DNA of 64,000 nucleotides, from NCBI GenBank assembly GCA_012719395.1, contig JAAYAL010000024.1:91196-155195 (forward strand), written 5' to 3'. The translations under genes were made by a program, and so were the position numbers. The notes beneath the pieces are model-generated. The model saw only the letters and a program-made list of their open reading frames with translations. It had not been told where the DNA came from and searched no databases. Source of the DNA: Gaiellales bacterium (GTDB lineage: Bacteria; Actinomycetota; Thermoleophilia; RBG-16-64-13). Of the stretch, positions 45,794 through 53,229 are shown in pieces; the stretch's first letter is position 1; each line of letters opens with the position of its first letter.

Positions 45794-46065
45794 GTCAGAC
45801 GATACCTCACGCCGCACCCGCCTCTGGGGTAGTGCCAGGTCACTGCCCCGGCCTCGCACACCAGGAGACACGTTCCGCACTCCAGGCAGGCTTCATGGGC
45901 AAAATCGAGCTGGCCTCGGCCCTGGTTCCACTCGTAGCAGCGGGCAGGGCAGGCGAACGTGCAGGCACGATTGGCGCAGGATGCGCATTTGGCTTGGTCC
46001 ACACGTATATGGGGTTCCTCGTCGATGCGATAGCTGACCAGATTGAACAGGATATCGGTGATCAT
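45790..46065 (-). CDS. fixX: FixX-like ferredoxin
   Basis: A 91-aa ferredoxin with Cys at residues 27, 30, 35, 39 and 60, 63, 66, 70 (CASCANRACTFACP and CLECGTCLLVC). FixX-type proteins carry electrons to or from FixC at the membrane. The ATG shares one base with the fixC stop. Two sets of four cysteines could hold two 4Fe-4S clusters; the first set has irregular spacing, as in other FixX proteins. Confidence 0.85.
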   Translation of the reverse strand: MITDILFNLVSYRIDEEPHIRVDQAKCASCANRACTFACPARCYEWNQGRGQLDFAHEACLECGTCLLVCEAGAVTWHYPRGGCGVRYRLT

Positions 46066-47387
46066 TAGATTGCCCTCACCCCCTCCCAGAGGTCCCGCGC
46101 CAACCTTGGGAGAGAGCCCTGGCCCTTCAGTTCCTGCCGTGCGATGGCGCGCACAGATGGGCGCGGGTTTCCGTCGGAGGCGTACATCCGCTGCAGTATC
46201 TGCCCCACCAGCGTCGGGTACACGGAATACAGGCGCTCATTGCGCATCATCTCCGGGGCTCGGCCGTAGGTGGCCATGTCGCGAAGCACGAAGCTCTCCT
46301 TGAGGCGGTCATCATACGAGGCCAGGCTGTCCCCTCCCGTGTCATTGGTCCCCAAGGCTTCGAGAGCCGTCTCGCCTGCCAGCAGTCCCGAGGTCATCGC
46401 CAAGTTCATGCCTTCCTGTATAAGCCCGTTGGTGTAGCAGAGCGCCGCGGCGTCCCCGGCTATCATCAGACCTGCGCGGGAGAGCCTGGGTACCATCTGC
46501 ACCCCTCCTTCGGGCAGGAGGTGGGCTGAGTACTCCACCAAGCGGGCGCCGCGCAGCAGTCCTGCGACCAAGGGACGGGCCAAGAAGCGCTCCAGGATCT
46601 CGTAGGGGGCCAGCCCACGGCTCTGGAGTGAATCCAGGTGCAGCACCAGCCCTGCACTGACCGTCTCCAGTTGCGTGTAAAGGAACCCGCCTCCTCGCAC
46701 GCCCTCGGTGACACCCAGGAACTCCCAGGTGGTGCCCTGCCGGCGCACGAGGTCAAACCGGCGGTTGATCTCCCGTTCACCGACATGGAAGAGGGCTTTG
46801 ACTCCCAGCGCCATCTGGCTGGTGTTGAATGCTCTGCGCAGCCCTGCCTGCTCCGCCAAGAAGGAGAGCACGCCGTCACAGGCGATCACCACCGGGGCAC
46901 GGATCTGGCCCTGTGGGCCATCCACGACAACACCCACCACGCGGTCGGCCTGATCCTTCAGAAGCTCACGGGCCACGACTCCGGTGAGCAGCGTGGCGCC
47001 CGCCTTGCAGGCCTGTTCCGCGAGCCAGCGATCAAAAAGCGGTCGAAAGACGGTGACGCCGGCATAGGGGGGAGAGTCGAAGCTGTCGGCTTCGAAGGAC
47101 ATGGTGGTGGACGTCCCCTCGCCTATGAGAGACAGCGATCTCCGCACCACATGGCGTTCCCACGGCGCCTCGTCCCAGAAGCCCGGCACCAGCCGCTCGG
47201 CGGCGGGGCAGTAAGGGAGCATGCCTCCAAACATGCTCTTGCTCCCGGCGGTTGCACCCCGCTCCAATAGGAGCACGCTGGCGCCGCGTTGCGCCATGCA
47301 CAGCGCGGCACTGGCTCCGGCCGGACCGGCGCCCACCACCACCGCGTCGAATGGTGCGGAGCGTGCGCGCGGCTCAGGTGCTTTCAT
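46065..47387 (-). CDS. fixC: FixC-like ETF-quinone oxidoreductase
   Basis: A 440-aa FAD protein of the geranylgeranyl reductase/ETF-QO family. The dinucleotide motif VVVGAGPAGASAALCMA starts at residue about 14, and the second FAD motif MIAGDAAALCYTNG is present. FixC-type proteins oxidise reduced ETF and pass electrons to quinone. ATG 47387 is chosen for GGGGAG upstream; the frame extends nine residues more. It overlaps the EtfA gene by 14 bases. Confidence 0.88.
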   Translation of the reverse strand: MKAPEPRARSAPFDAVVVGAGPAGASAALCMAQRGASVLLLERGATAGSKSMFGGMLPYCPAAERLVPGFWDEAPWERHVVRRSLSLIGEGTSTTMSFEADSFDSPPYAGVTVFRPLFDRWLAEQACKAGATLLTGVVARELLKDQADRVVGVVVDGPQGQIRAPVVIACDGVLSFLAEQAGLRRAFNTSQMALGVKALFHVGEREINRRFDLVRRQGTTWEFLGVTEGVRGGGFLYTQLETVSAGLVLHLDSLQSRGLAPYEILERFLARPLVAGLLRGARLVEYSAHLLPEGGVQMVPRLSRAGLMIAGDAAALCYTNGLIQEGMNLAMTSGLLAGETALEALGTNDTGGDSLASYDDRLKESFVLRDMATYGRAPEMMRNERLYSVYPTLVGQILQRMYASDGNPRPSVRAIARQELKGQGSLPRLARDLWEGVRAI

Positions 47388-48378
47388 GCCGTTCGCTCCC
47401 CGGCTCGCCCGCATTGCGGTGTTGCGTGATCAGGTCAATGAGGTGCGGTAGGACATCGCGTAGGTCCGCGACCCAGCCGGCGTCGGCGAACCCAAAGATG
47501 GGAGCTCTCTGGTCCATGTTGACGGCCAGCACTCTGCCCGCGCCCTGGAAACCGGCAACATGATGGGGGGACCCGGACAGCCCCAGAGCCAGGTAGAGTT
47601 CTGGGGTCACGGACTTGCCGGTCCGGCCGATCATCCTCTCTTTGGGCAGGATTCCGTCGTCGACCATGGGACGGGTGGCTCCCAGGGAAGCCTCCAGCAA
47701 CTTCGCCAGTTCATGGACCTGCCTGAAAACCTCCGTATCCTGTGCGCCCAGCCCGGCCGCAACGAGGCGGCGGGCGTGCACGATATCCACAGTGCGGAAG
47801 TCTGGGGCAATCACGGCCACGCGTGCTTTGCGTCGCCCTCCCGGTTTTGTACCGGGACTGCACACCTCCGCCACCTTCCCCACCGAGTCGCCGGGGGGCA
47901 GCCCTCGCTCTGCTTCGGAGATCAGGGCACTCCGCGCCATTGTCACCAGTTCCAGGCTCCCCTCGCGGTAGTTGAGCTCCTGCTCGAGCTGACCGCCGCA
48001 CACGGGTTTGACGTATGTGATGCCGATACAGGGCCGGGCCTCTGACGAGCCGCCGGCCTGCCCCACCAGGATGTCGGTCACTCCCACCACGGCCTGCGTT
48101 CCCGCTCGATGAGCCAGGAACGGGGCCAACTCCCGACCGCGGTCCGTGTCGGCCAAGATGACCAAGCGCGGACGTCCCTCCGCCTCAAGGAGCGTTGCCG
48201 CGCGCTCGGCCACTTCCTCCACGGGCGGTTCATCTCCGCTTCTCCGCAGCGCCCGCAGCTCCCCTCCCAAGGCCCGGCTGATGCGCAGGCCCTCCAGGAC
48301 CAGCCCCCTGTTGAGCAGTTCCCTGTCCTCGTCGACCATATCCAGGAAGACGGCCACATCTCGTTCGGTGTCGCTCAT
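47374..48378 (-). CDS. etfA: Mycofactocin-associated ETF alpha subunit (EtfA/FixB-like)
   Basis: A 334-aa ETF alpha subunit. The C-terminal FAD domain is clear: GRTGKSVTPELYLALGLSG, HHVAGFQGAGRVLAVNMD and FGFADAGWVADL. The N-terminal half is divergent and has a CGG segment in place of the usual loop. It pairs with EtfB. ATG 48378 overlaps the OYE stop by four bases. Confidence 0.9.
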   Translation of the reverse strand: MSDTERDVAVFLDMVDEDRELLNRGLVLEGLRISRALGGELRALRRSGDEPPVEEVAERAATLLEAEGRPRLVILADTDRGRELAPFLAHRAGTQAVVGVTDILVGQAGGSSEARPCIGITYVKPVCGGQLEQELNYREGSLELVTMARSALISEAERGLPPGDSVGKVAEVCSPGTKPGGRRKARVAVIAPDFRTVDIVHARRLVAAGLGAQDTEVFRQVHELAKLLEASLGATRPMVDDGILPKERMIGRTGKSVTPELYLALGLSGSPHHVAGFQGAGRVLAVNMDQRAPIFGFADAGWVADLRDVLPHLIDLITQHRNAGEPGSERHEST

Positions 48379-50324
48379 ACGCGCCTGCCTGCCATGTAGC
48401 CCTCAAAAACTGCACTGTCCACCTTGCGGGGTGCTACGCAGTCACCCACTCGGTAGAGCTCCGGCCCCCGGCCCTTGAGAGCGAAGTACAGGGTCTCATC
48501 GGCGTCGTTCCCCATGGCTGTGACCACGGTGTCGAAGCCTTCAAAGGCCCGCCACTCGTTCGAGTAGACATCGAAGCCATGTGCGGACGTGCCCTTGATC
48601 TCCATCACTGCGAAATCGGGGGTGAAGGTGGCCCCTTTCTGCAGCAGCCTCTGGCGCGAGAGGTAGAGGTCTTGTGTGGGGCCCAACTCGGCTCCCACGA
48701 ACAGCGCTGAGGTGATGATGTGAACGGTCTTCCCCAGCTCGCATAGATACTCAGCGGTGCTGGTGGCCTGGTGATGCCCGTCGTAGTCTATGAACAGGAT
48801 CCTCTCGCCCAACTCAGCATCTCCATTGAGCACCTGCCAGACGTTGTAGATCCCCGGCCCTGCGCAGCCGTTGACAGGGCAGGGCTTGGGCTTCGACCCG
48901 GTGGCCACGATGACGGCATCCGGTCGCATGTCGAGGACATCCTCTGCGCTGAGCTCAATGCCGGTTTCCACAGGCACGCCCAACCGCTGCAACTGATTGC
49001 GTTCATTCCGGAGGATCACCCCGAATTCGTCTCGTCCCGCACCCTTCATGGCAATGAGCACCTGCCCGCCCAGCTGGGGCGCCTTCTCGTAGAGCGTGAC
49101 GTCGTGGCCGCGCAGCGTGGCGATCTTCGCGGCCCACATGCCGCCTGGGCCACCGCCCACGATCACCACCCGCTTCTTGTGTCTGGTGGGGGTCAGGTGG
49201 TGCTCACCCTCCTCCTTCTCCATGCCCACGGCCGGGTTCTGAATGCAGCCGATGGTGCGGTTGATGCCGATTCGCCCGTAGCACATCTGATTGTCCGCCA
49301 CGCAGAAGCGGATCTCATCCAGTCTTCCCTCTCTGGCCTTGCGGGCCATATCCGGGTCGCAGATCTGCGACCTCACCATACCGATCATGTCCGCGTGGCC
49401 TTCGGCCAGCACCCGTTCCGCCAGTGCCGGGTCGTTGATGCGGCCTGTGGCGAAGACAGGCAGTCTCACCACCTCCTTGATGCCGGCCGACAGGGGGATG
49501 GCATAGCCCAGGGGCATGTGCATGGTTCCACCCACCAGGTACAGGTTGTAGAAGGTGGAGAGGCTGAGATCCATGAAGTCGAGACAGCCGGTGTCCTCCA
49601 GCTCCTTGGCGATGACCTTGGCGTCGTCCAGGGTGATGCCGCCGGGGATCATCTCATCCGCGCAGAGGCGGATGCCGAGCGTCCAGTCCCGGCCCACCGT
49701 GGTTCTCACCGCCCGCACCAGCTCCAAGGCAAAGCGCATCCGGTTGTCGAAGCTGCCGCCGTACTCGTCACTCCGGTAGTTTGTGAGCGGGGACATGAAC
49801 TGCCGGACCAGAGAGCTGTGGCCGAACTGCAACTCGGCGCCGTCGAAGCCTCCGTCACGGGCATGCTGGGCGGAGCGGCAGAAGTACTCGATAACCTCCT
49901 GGATATCCTCGATCTCCATGGCCTTGGGCACTTCCCGCGCCATGACGTCGGGGACGGGCGAGGGGGCCCATACCGGAAGGCGGGAGAGGGCGCCGCTGCA
50001 CTGCTGCCCATTGTGGTTGAGCTGGGCGAAGATCTTGGTCTCATGCTGGTGGACGGCGCGAGTGATGGCTCGATAGCCGGGGATCACGTCGGGGCGGAAG
50101 GCCTCTATGAGCTTCTCGTAGGCCCGGTCCGTGGGGTGAACCGACTGCTCTTCGGTGATGATGAGGCCGGTTCCGCCTCGCGCCCGCGCTGCCAGGTAGT
50201 GGACGTGGCGTTCCGAGGGCAGATGATTCTCGGCGAAGTTGGTGAGGTGAGCGGAGAAAGAAATACGATTGGGCACTTCCACCCGCCCGATGGTCAGAGG
50301 CGAGAAGAGGAACGTGAACGTCAT
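48375..50324 (-). CDS. OYE/2,4-dienoyl-CoA reductase-like flavoenzyme of the mycofactocin locus
   Basis: A 649-aa NADH:flavin oxidoreductase with an FMN TIM barrel (residues about 1-340), an iron-sulfur segment, and a C-terminal FAD/NAD domain (VVIVGGGPGGMWAAKIA). The usual cluster pattern Cys-x2-Cys-x3-Cys-x11-Cys reads FCVADNQMC then CIQNPAVG, so the second Cys is Asp. Mycofactocin loci are known to carry OYE-like enzymes, and this one could act on mycofactocin or on its partners (inference). It lacks the FMN-dependent MftD. Confidence 0.85.
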   Translation of the reverse strand: MTFTFLFSPLTIGRVEVPNRISFSAHLTNFAENHLPSERHVHYLAARARGGTGLIITEEQSVHPTDRAYEKLIEAFRPDVIPGYRAITRAVHQHETKIFAQLNHNGQQCSGALSRLPVWAPSPVPDVMAREVPKAMEIEDIQEVIEYFCRSAQHARDGGFDGAELQFGHSSLVRQFMSPLTNYRSDEYGGSFDNRMRFALELVRAVRTTVGRDWTLGIRLCADEMIPGGITLDDAKVIAKELEDTGCLDFMDLSLSTFYNLYLVGGTMHMPLGYAIPLSAGIKEVVRLPVFATGRINDPALAERVLAEGHADMIGMVRSQICDPDMARKAREGRLDEIRFCVADNQMCYGRIGINRTIGCIQNPAVGMEKEEGEHHLTPTRHKKRVVIVGGGPGGMWAAKIATLRGHDVTLYEKAPQLGGQVLIAMKGAGRDEFGVILRNERNQLQRLGVPVETGIELSAEDVLDMRPDAVIVATGSKPKPCPVNGCAGPGIYNVWQVLNGDAELGERILFIDYDGHHQATSTAEYLCELGKTVHIITSALFVGAELGPTQDLYLSRQRLLQKGATFTPDFAVMEIKGTSAHGFDVYSNEWRAFEGFDTVVTAMGNDADETLYFALKGRGPELYRVGDCVAPRKVDSAVFEGYMAGRRV

Positions 50325-50345
50325 GCGCTTCTCCCTAGTGATCCG

Positions 50346-51704
50346 TCATGTCGCACGCGGGGTGGCCGGCCGTGATGCCGCGGGCTGCAGGCACTCTGGA
50401 TCCGCGTACCCCAGTTCCGAGGTCATGAAGTAGGCGACCGCCGGACAGCCGCCGTGACAGAGCGAGAAGCGGCTGCAGGCGCGGCAGCTGTTGATGTCCC
50501 TCTCACGCAGTTCCCCGAGAACGGGGGCCGACCGCCAGGCCCTCTGCAGACTCCCGTCGTCCAGCACATGACCCGCCAGGAAGCGGGCCTCTGTGAGGAA
50601 GGCGCAGGGGTAGATGGACCCATCCGGGGCGATGGAGCACGTCATCTTGGCGGCACCGCACATGTTCAGACCCAGGTGGCGGCGATCATCGGCGCTGATG
50701 GCAAAGAAGGAGTCGCCCGTCTTGATGTCCGGCCGCGCGCTCAGCAGCTCGGACAAGCGTTCCATGAGGTCTCTGCTCAGTCGGAGCTCCTCCCAGCATT
50801 CCCGGGCGCCTCCCGAGGGGCGGAAGCGCGACAGCCGGCTTCTCGCCCCATAGTCCTCGGCAAGTCTCAGCAGGTCGGGGATATCCATGAAGTTGGCTCG
50901 GGTGACCACGGTGTTGATGCTGAAGTCGGGGTAGCTGCGCTGAGACAGCAGGCGGATGGCGGCCATGATGCGTTCGAAGCTGCCTGCCCCGCGGATGGCG
51001 TCATTCGTGCGCGCTGTTGCTCCGTCCAGGCTGACCTGAAGGTAGACGGGCTGAATCTGCACGAGCTCATCCACCACTGACGGGGTCAGCGCCAGCCCAT
51101 TGGTGCTGACGCAGGAGGTGAAGCCTCTGCTCCTGGCCAGCGTCAGTATCGTCGGGAAGTCCGGCCTGAGGAACGGCTCGCCCCCTCCGAAGTTCAGCTG
51201 GAAGACGCCCACCTCTGCCAGATGGTCGAGAACCGCCTCGCACTGGGCGAGATCGAGCTCCGGCCCGCCGCGCGCCCGCAGTTCGGCGGAGAGGCAGTGG
51301 CGGCAGTGCAGATCGCACCGGTTGGTGATCTCCCAGGTGACGTTGACCGGGGCTCTGAGGTAGGAGGTGGTCTCCACACCCTTGGCGGGCATGTCCTTCG
51401 TTTCCGTGCAGGGATGCGGAGCGGGAGGGCATGGAGTTGGGGAAGGCGTTTCTGTCGGGAGGAGCGGCGCCTCAGCCAACCCCTTGGCCACGAGAGTGCC
51501 CATCAGCCGTCGCCACTGTGTGCCTCCATCCCCTGGTCCGTGCCACTCGATCGCGTGGGCCTCCAGGCCGGAGCGTTGGGGCAACACCCGCTTCCCGCTC
51601 TTCACAAACGTGAGGCGCGTGTTTCGGGCATTGTAGAAGAGAAGGCCGAAGTCCTCCTGGCGCACCCGGGCCCAGGGTGTGAGTTGCAGTGCAGGCATGT
51701 TCAC
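50346..51704 (-). CDS. mftC: Fused mycofactocin chaperone-radical SAM maturase (MftB-MftC)
   Basis: A 452-aa fusion. Residues about 10-78 match the MftB peptide-binding protein (WARVRQEDFGLLFYNARNTR). A Pro/Thr-rich linker (79-104) leads to a radical SAM maturase: CxxxCxxC at Cys130, 134 and 137 (NRCDLHCRHC), then GGGEP. C-terminal SPASM cysteines are in CGAAKMTCSIAPDGSIYPC and CRACSRFSLCHGGC. MftC decarboxylates and cross-links the Val-Tyr end of MftA using a chaperone MftB; here both are one chain. An internal ATG (51392) with AAGGA before it could also give a free MftC. The start is ATG 51704. Confidence 0.9.
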   Translation of the reverse strand: MNMPALQLTPWARVRQEDFGLLFYNARNTRLTFVKSGKRVLPQRSGLEAHAIEWHGPGDGGTQWRRLMGTLVAKGLAEAPLLPTETPSPTPCPPAPHPCTETKDMPAKGVETTSYLRAPVNVTWEITNRCDLHCRHCLSAELRARGGPELDLAQCEAVLDHLAEVGVFQLNFGGGEPFLRPDFPTILTLARSRGFTSCVSTNGLALTPSVVDELVQIQPVYLQVSLDGATARTNDAIRGAGSFERIMAAIRLLSQRSYPDFSINTVVTRANFMDIPDLLRLAEDYGARSRLSRFRPSGGARECWEELRLSRDLMERLSELLSARPDIKTGDSFFAISADDRRHLGLNMCGAAKMTCSIAPDGSIYPCAFLTEARFLAGHVLDDGSLQRAWRSAPVLGELRERDINSCRACSRFSLCHGGCPAVAYFMTSELGYADPECLQPAASRPATPRAT

Positions 51705-51729
51705 GGATTTCTATGTCTGCCCGTGAGAG

Positions 51730-51837
51730 CTAGTAGACGCCGCAGATGCCGTCGACGGCGAGATCCTCAACCTCGATCTCCTCCAGTATCTGTGGCTCCT
51801 CCTGCTCGCACTCGTGCTGCCGGCCGATTCCCGTCAT
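51730..51837 (-). CDS. mftA: Mycofactocin precursor peptide MftA
   Basis: A 35-aa peptide, too short for the usual length filters. It ends DLAVDGICGVY; the final Val-Tyr pair is the substrate residue pair that MftC joins, and the GICGVY tail is the precursor hallmark. The leader is rich in Glu (IGRQHECEQEEPQILEEI). ATG 51837 is preferred; an in-frame ATG four codons upstream (51849), just after AGAAAGG, is possible. It lies directly before the fused MftB-MftC gene, 25 bases away, and after a 14-bp hairpin. Confidence 0.93.
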   Translation of the reverse strand: MTGIGRQHECEQEEPQILEEIEVEDLAVDGICGVY

Positions 51838-51867
51838 CTGCGTGACCATCCTTTCTGGATACGTCGG

Positions 51868-51898
51868 GGGTGGGTCGCGCAGTGTGCGCGACCCACCC
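51868..51898 (-). terminator. 14-bp perfect hairpin between the alcohol dehydrogenase and mftA
   Basis: GGGTGGGTCGCGCA (51868-51881) pairs exactly with 51885-51898 around GTG. No U-run follows on either strand. It lies in the 75-base gap between the dehydrogenase and mftA, so it may partly terminate, or set different mRNA levels for, the two parts of the locus. Confidence 0.6.
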
Positions 51899-51912
51899 GC
51901 CTTGCACTCAGT

Positions 51913-53019
51913 TCACTCCCATTCGCAGACCCAGCGGCCTCGGATCTGCCGCTTCAGCATGGCTTCCGCCACGTCGTTGATCTGCTCAAGCTTGAACTTG
52001 CCGCTGATGAGCTTCTCGTAGTGCACGTCACTGGTCATGCCCAGATTGACCAGCTTGGGGATGTCGAGGTGCGTGGAGATGCCGCCGTAGAGGTTGCCCA
52101 GGATCTGCCGCTGCTGCAGGGGCAGGACGAAGAACGGCATGTTGGCCACGGCGTCCTGCGGCGTCACGCCCACCACAACCAGCTTGCCGGCCGGGGCCAG
52201 GCACCACCAGGCCTGCACGATGGCCCCCGGATCGCCGATGGCCTCGAAGGCCACGTTCGCTCCGCCGCACAACTTCTGTATGACGCCTACGGGGTCCTCC
52301 TTGGAGTTGCAGATGAAGTGCGTGGCGCCGAATTCACGAGCCAGGTCCTCCTTGCTCTCCTCCAGGTCCACGGCGATCAGCGGGTAGGCCTGCCGCATGG
52401 CGGCAGCCCGCAGCACATTGAGGCCCACTCCTCCGAGGCCGAAGACGACCACGGCGTCTCCGGGGGCCACCTGCGCCGTGTTGAAGACGGCCCCCCAGCC
52501 GGTGGGGATACAACAGGACATCAGCGCCGCCACATCCAGCGGGAATTCCTTCGGTAAGGGAATGACTCCGGTATCGGGGACAACGGCATGATCTGAGAAG
52601 CCGGAGACGAAGTTGCAGTGGCGGATCACGTTGCCGTCCTTGTCGGTCTGGCGGCAGGTTCCGTCCAGCATGGTGCCGCCCAGGAAGGCCTCGAAGTTGC
52701 CCATGCAGATGTTGCCCATGCCCCTGCGGCAGGTGGGGCAGGTGCCGCAGGGCACCATCCAGGTGCATGCGACATGGTCACCTGGGACGACGTTGGTGAC
52801 TCCCGATCCCACTGCCTCCACGACGCCGGCGCACTCGTGCCCCGCGATCATGGGGAGAGCGATCTGCACCTCTCCCAGCGCCATGTGCAGGTCGGTGTGA
52901 CAGTAGCCCGTGTAGGCGTACTTCACCAAGACCTCGTGTTCTCTCGGCGGCTCGAGCTCCAACTCCTCGATCGTGTACGGCTTGTTGGGTTCTCGAAGCA
53001 GGGCGGCTTTGATCTTCAC
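51913..53019 (-). CDS. NDMA-type (mycofactocin-dependent) alcohol dehydrogenase
   Basis: A 368-aa zinc-dependent medium-chain alcohol dehydrogenase. Catalytic zinc ligands are in GYCHTDLH and GHECAG, and the structural zinc cysteines in CGTCPTCRRGMGNIC. The NAD-binding motif is GLGGVGLNVLRA. The features and position next to mftA match the nicotinoprotein alcohol dehydrogenases that need mycofactocin to reoxidise their bound NAD. GTG 53019 has AAGGGGGA seven bases upstream; an ATG two codons earlier is possible. The upstream 200-base gap holds divergent promoters with the sensor kinase. Confidence 0.88.
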   Translation of the reverse strand: MKIKAALLREPNKPYTIEELELEPPREHEVLVKYAYTGYCHTDLHMALGEVQIALPMIAGHECAGVVEAVGSGVTNVVPGDHVACTWMVPCGTCPTCRRGMGNICMGNFEAFLGGTMLDGTCRQTDKDGNVIRHCNFVSGFSDHAVVPDTGVIPLPKEFPLDVAALMSCCIPTGWGAVFNTAQVAPGDAVVVFGLGGVGLNVLRAAAMRQAYPLIAVDLEESKEDLAREFGATHFICNSKEDPVGVIQKLCGGANVAFEAIGDPGAIVQAWWCLAPAGKLVVVGVTPQDAVANMPFFVLPLQQRQILGNLYGGISTHLDIPKLVNLGMTSDVHYEKLISGKFKLEQINDVAEAMLKRQIRGRWVCEWE

Positions 53020-53160
53020 GTGCATTCCCCCTTTCGGTGGAGACGGACCTTTGCGCCTGAGCCGACCGGAGCGTGATGGCCTGAGCCAGACCCGACGCGC
53101 GGCGGGCGCCCCCCGGCAACCCGCACCCCAATGCTCGTTCGACACCCGCAGTCGGTCAAG

Positions 53161-53174
53161 TGCACCTTGGTGCA
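53161..53174. promoter_or_regulatory. Palindrome in the divergent region between alcohol dehydrogenase and sensor kinase
   Basis: TGCACCTTGGTGCA is a 6-bp perfect inverted repeat around TT, a candidate operator. It lies 56 bases before the kinase start. A TTGACT at 53192 with TAGGAA 17 bases later may be the kinase promoter. Closer to the dehydrogenase, GCCTGAGCCGACC (53055) repeats as GCCTGAGCCAGACC (53079) with a 24-base pitch. Confidence 0.4.
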
Positions 53175-53229
53175 TCGGCGTCCCTTCACTCTTGACTCCA
53201 GCAGGCAATTGGGGTAGGAAGTAAGGACC

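Noticed and set aside
48771..50375. Long open frame (534 codons) on the + strand opposite the OYE gene
   Set aside because: It has no family-like motifs and is the complement of a strongly conserved flavoenzyme; long antisense frames are expected at this GC content.
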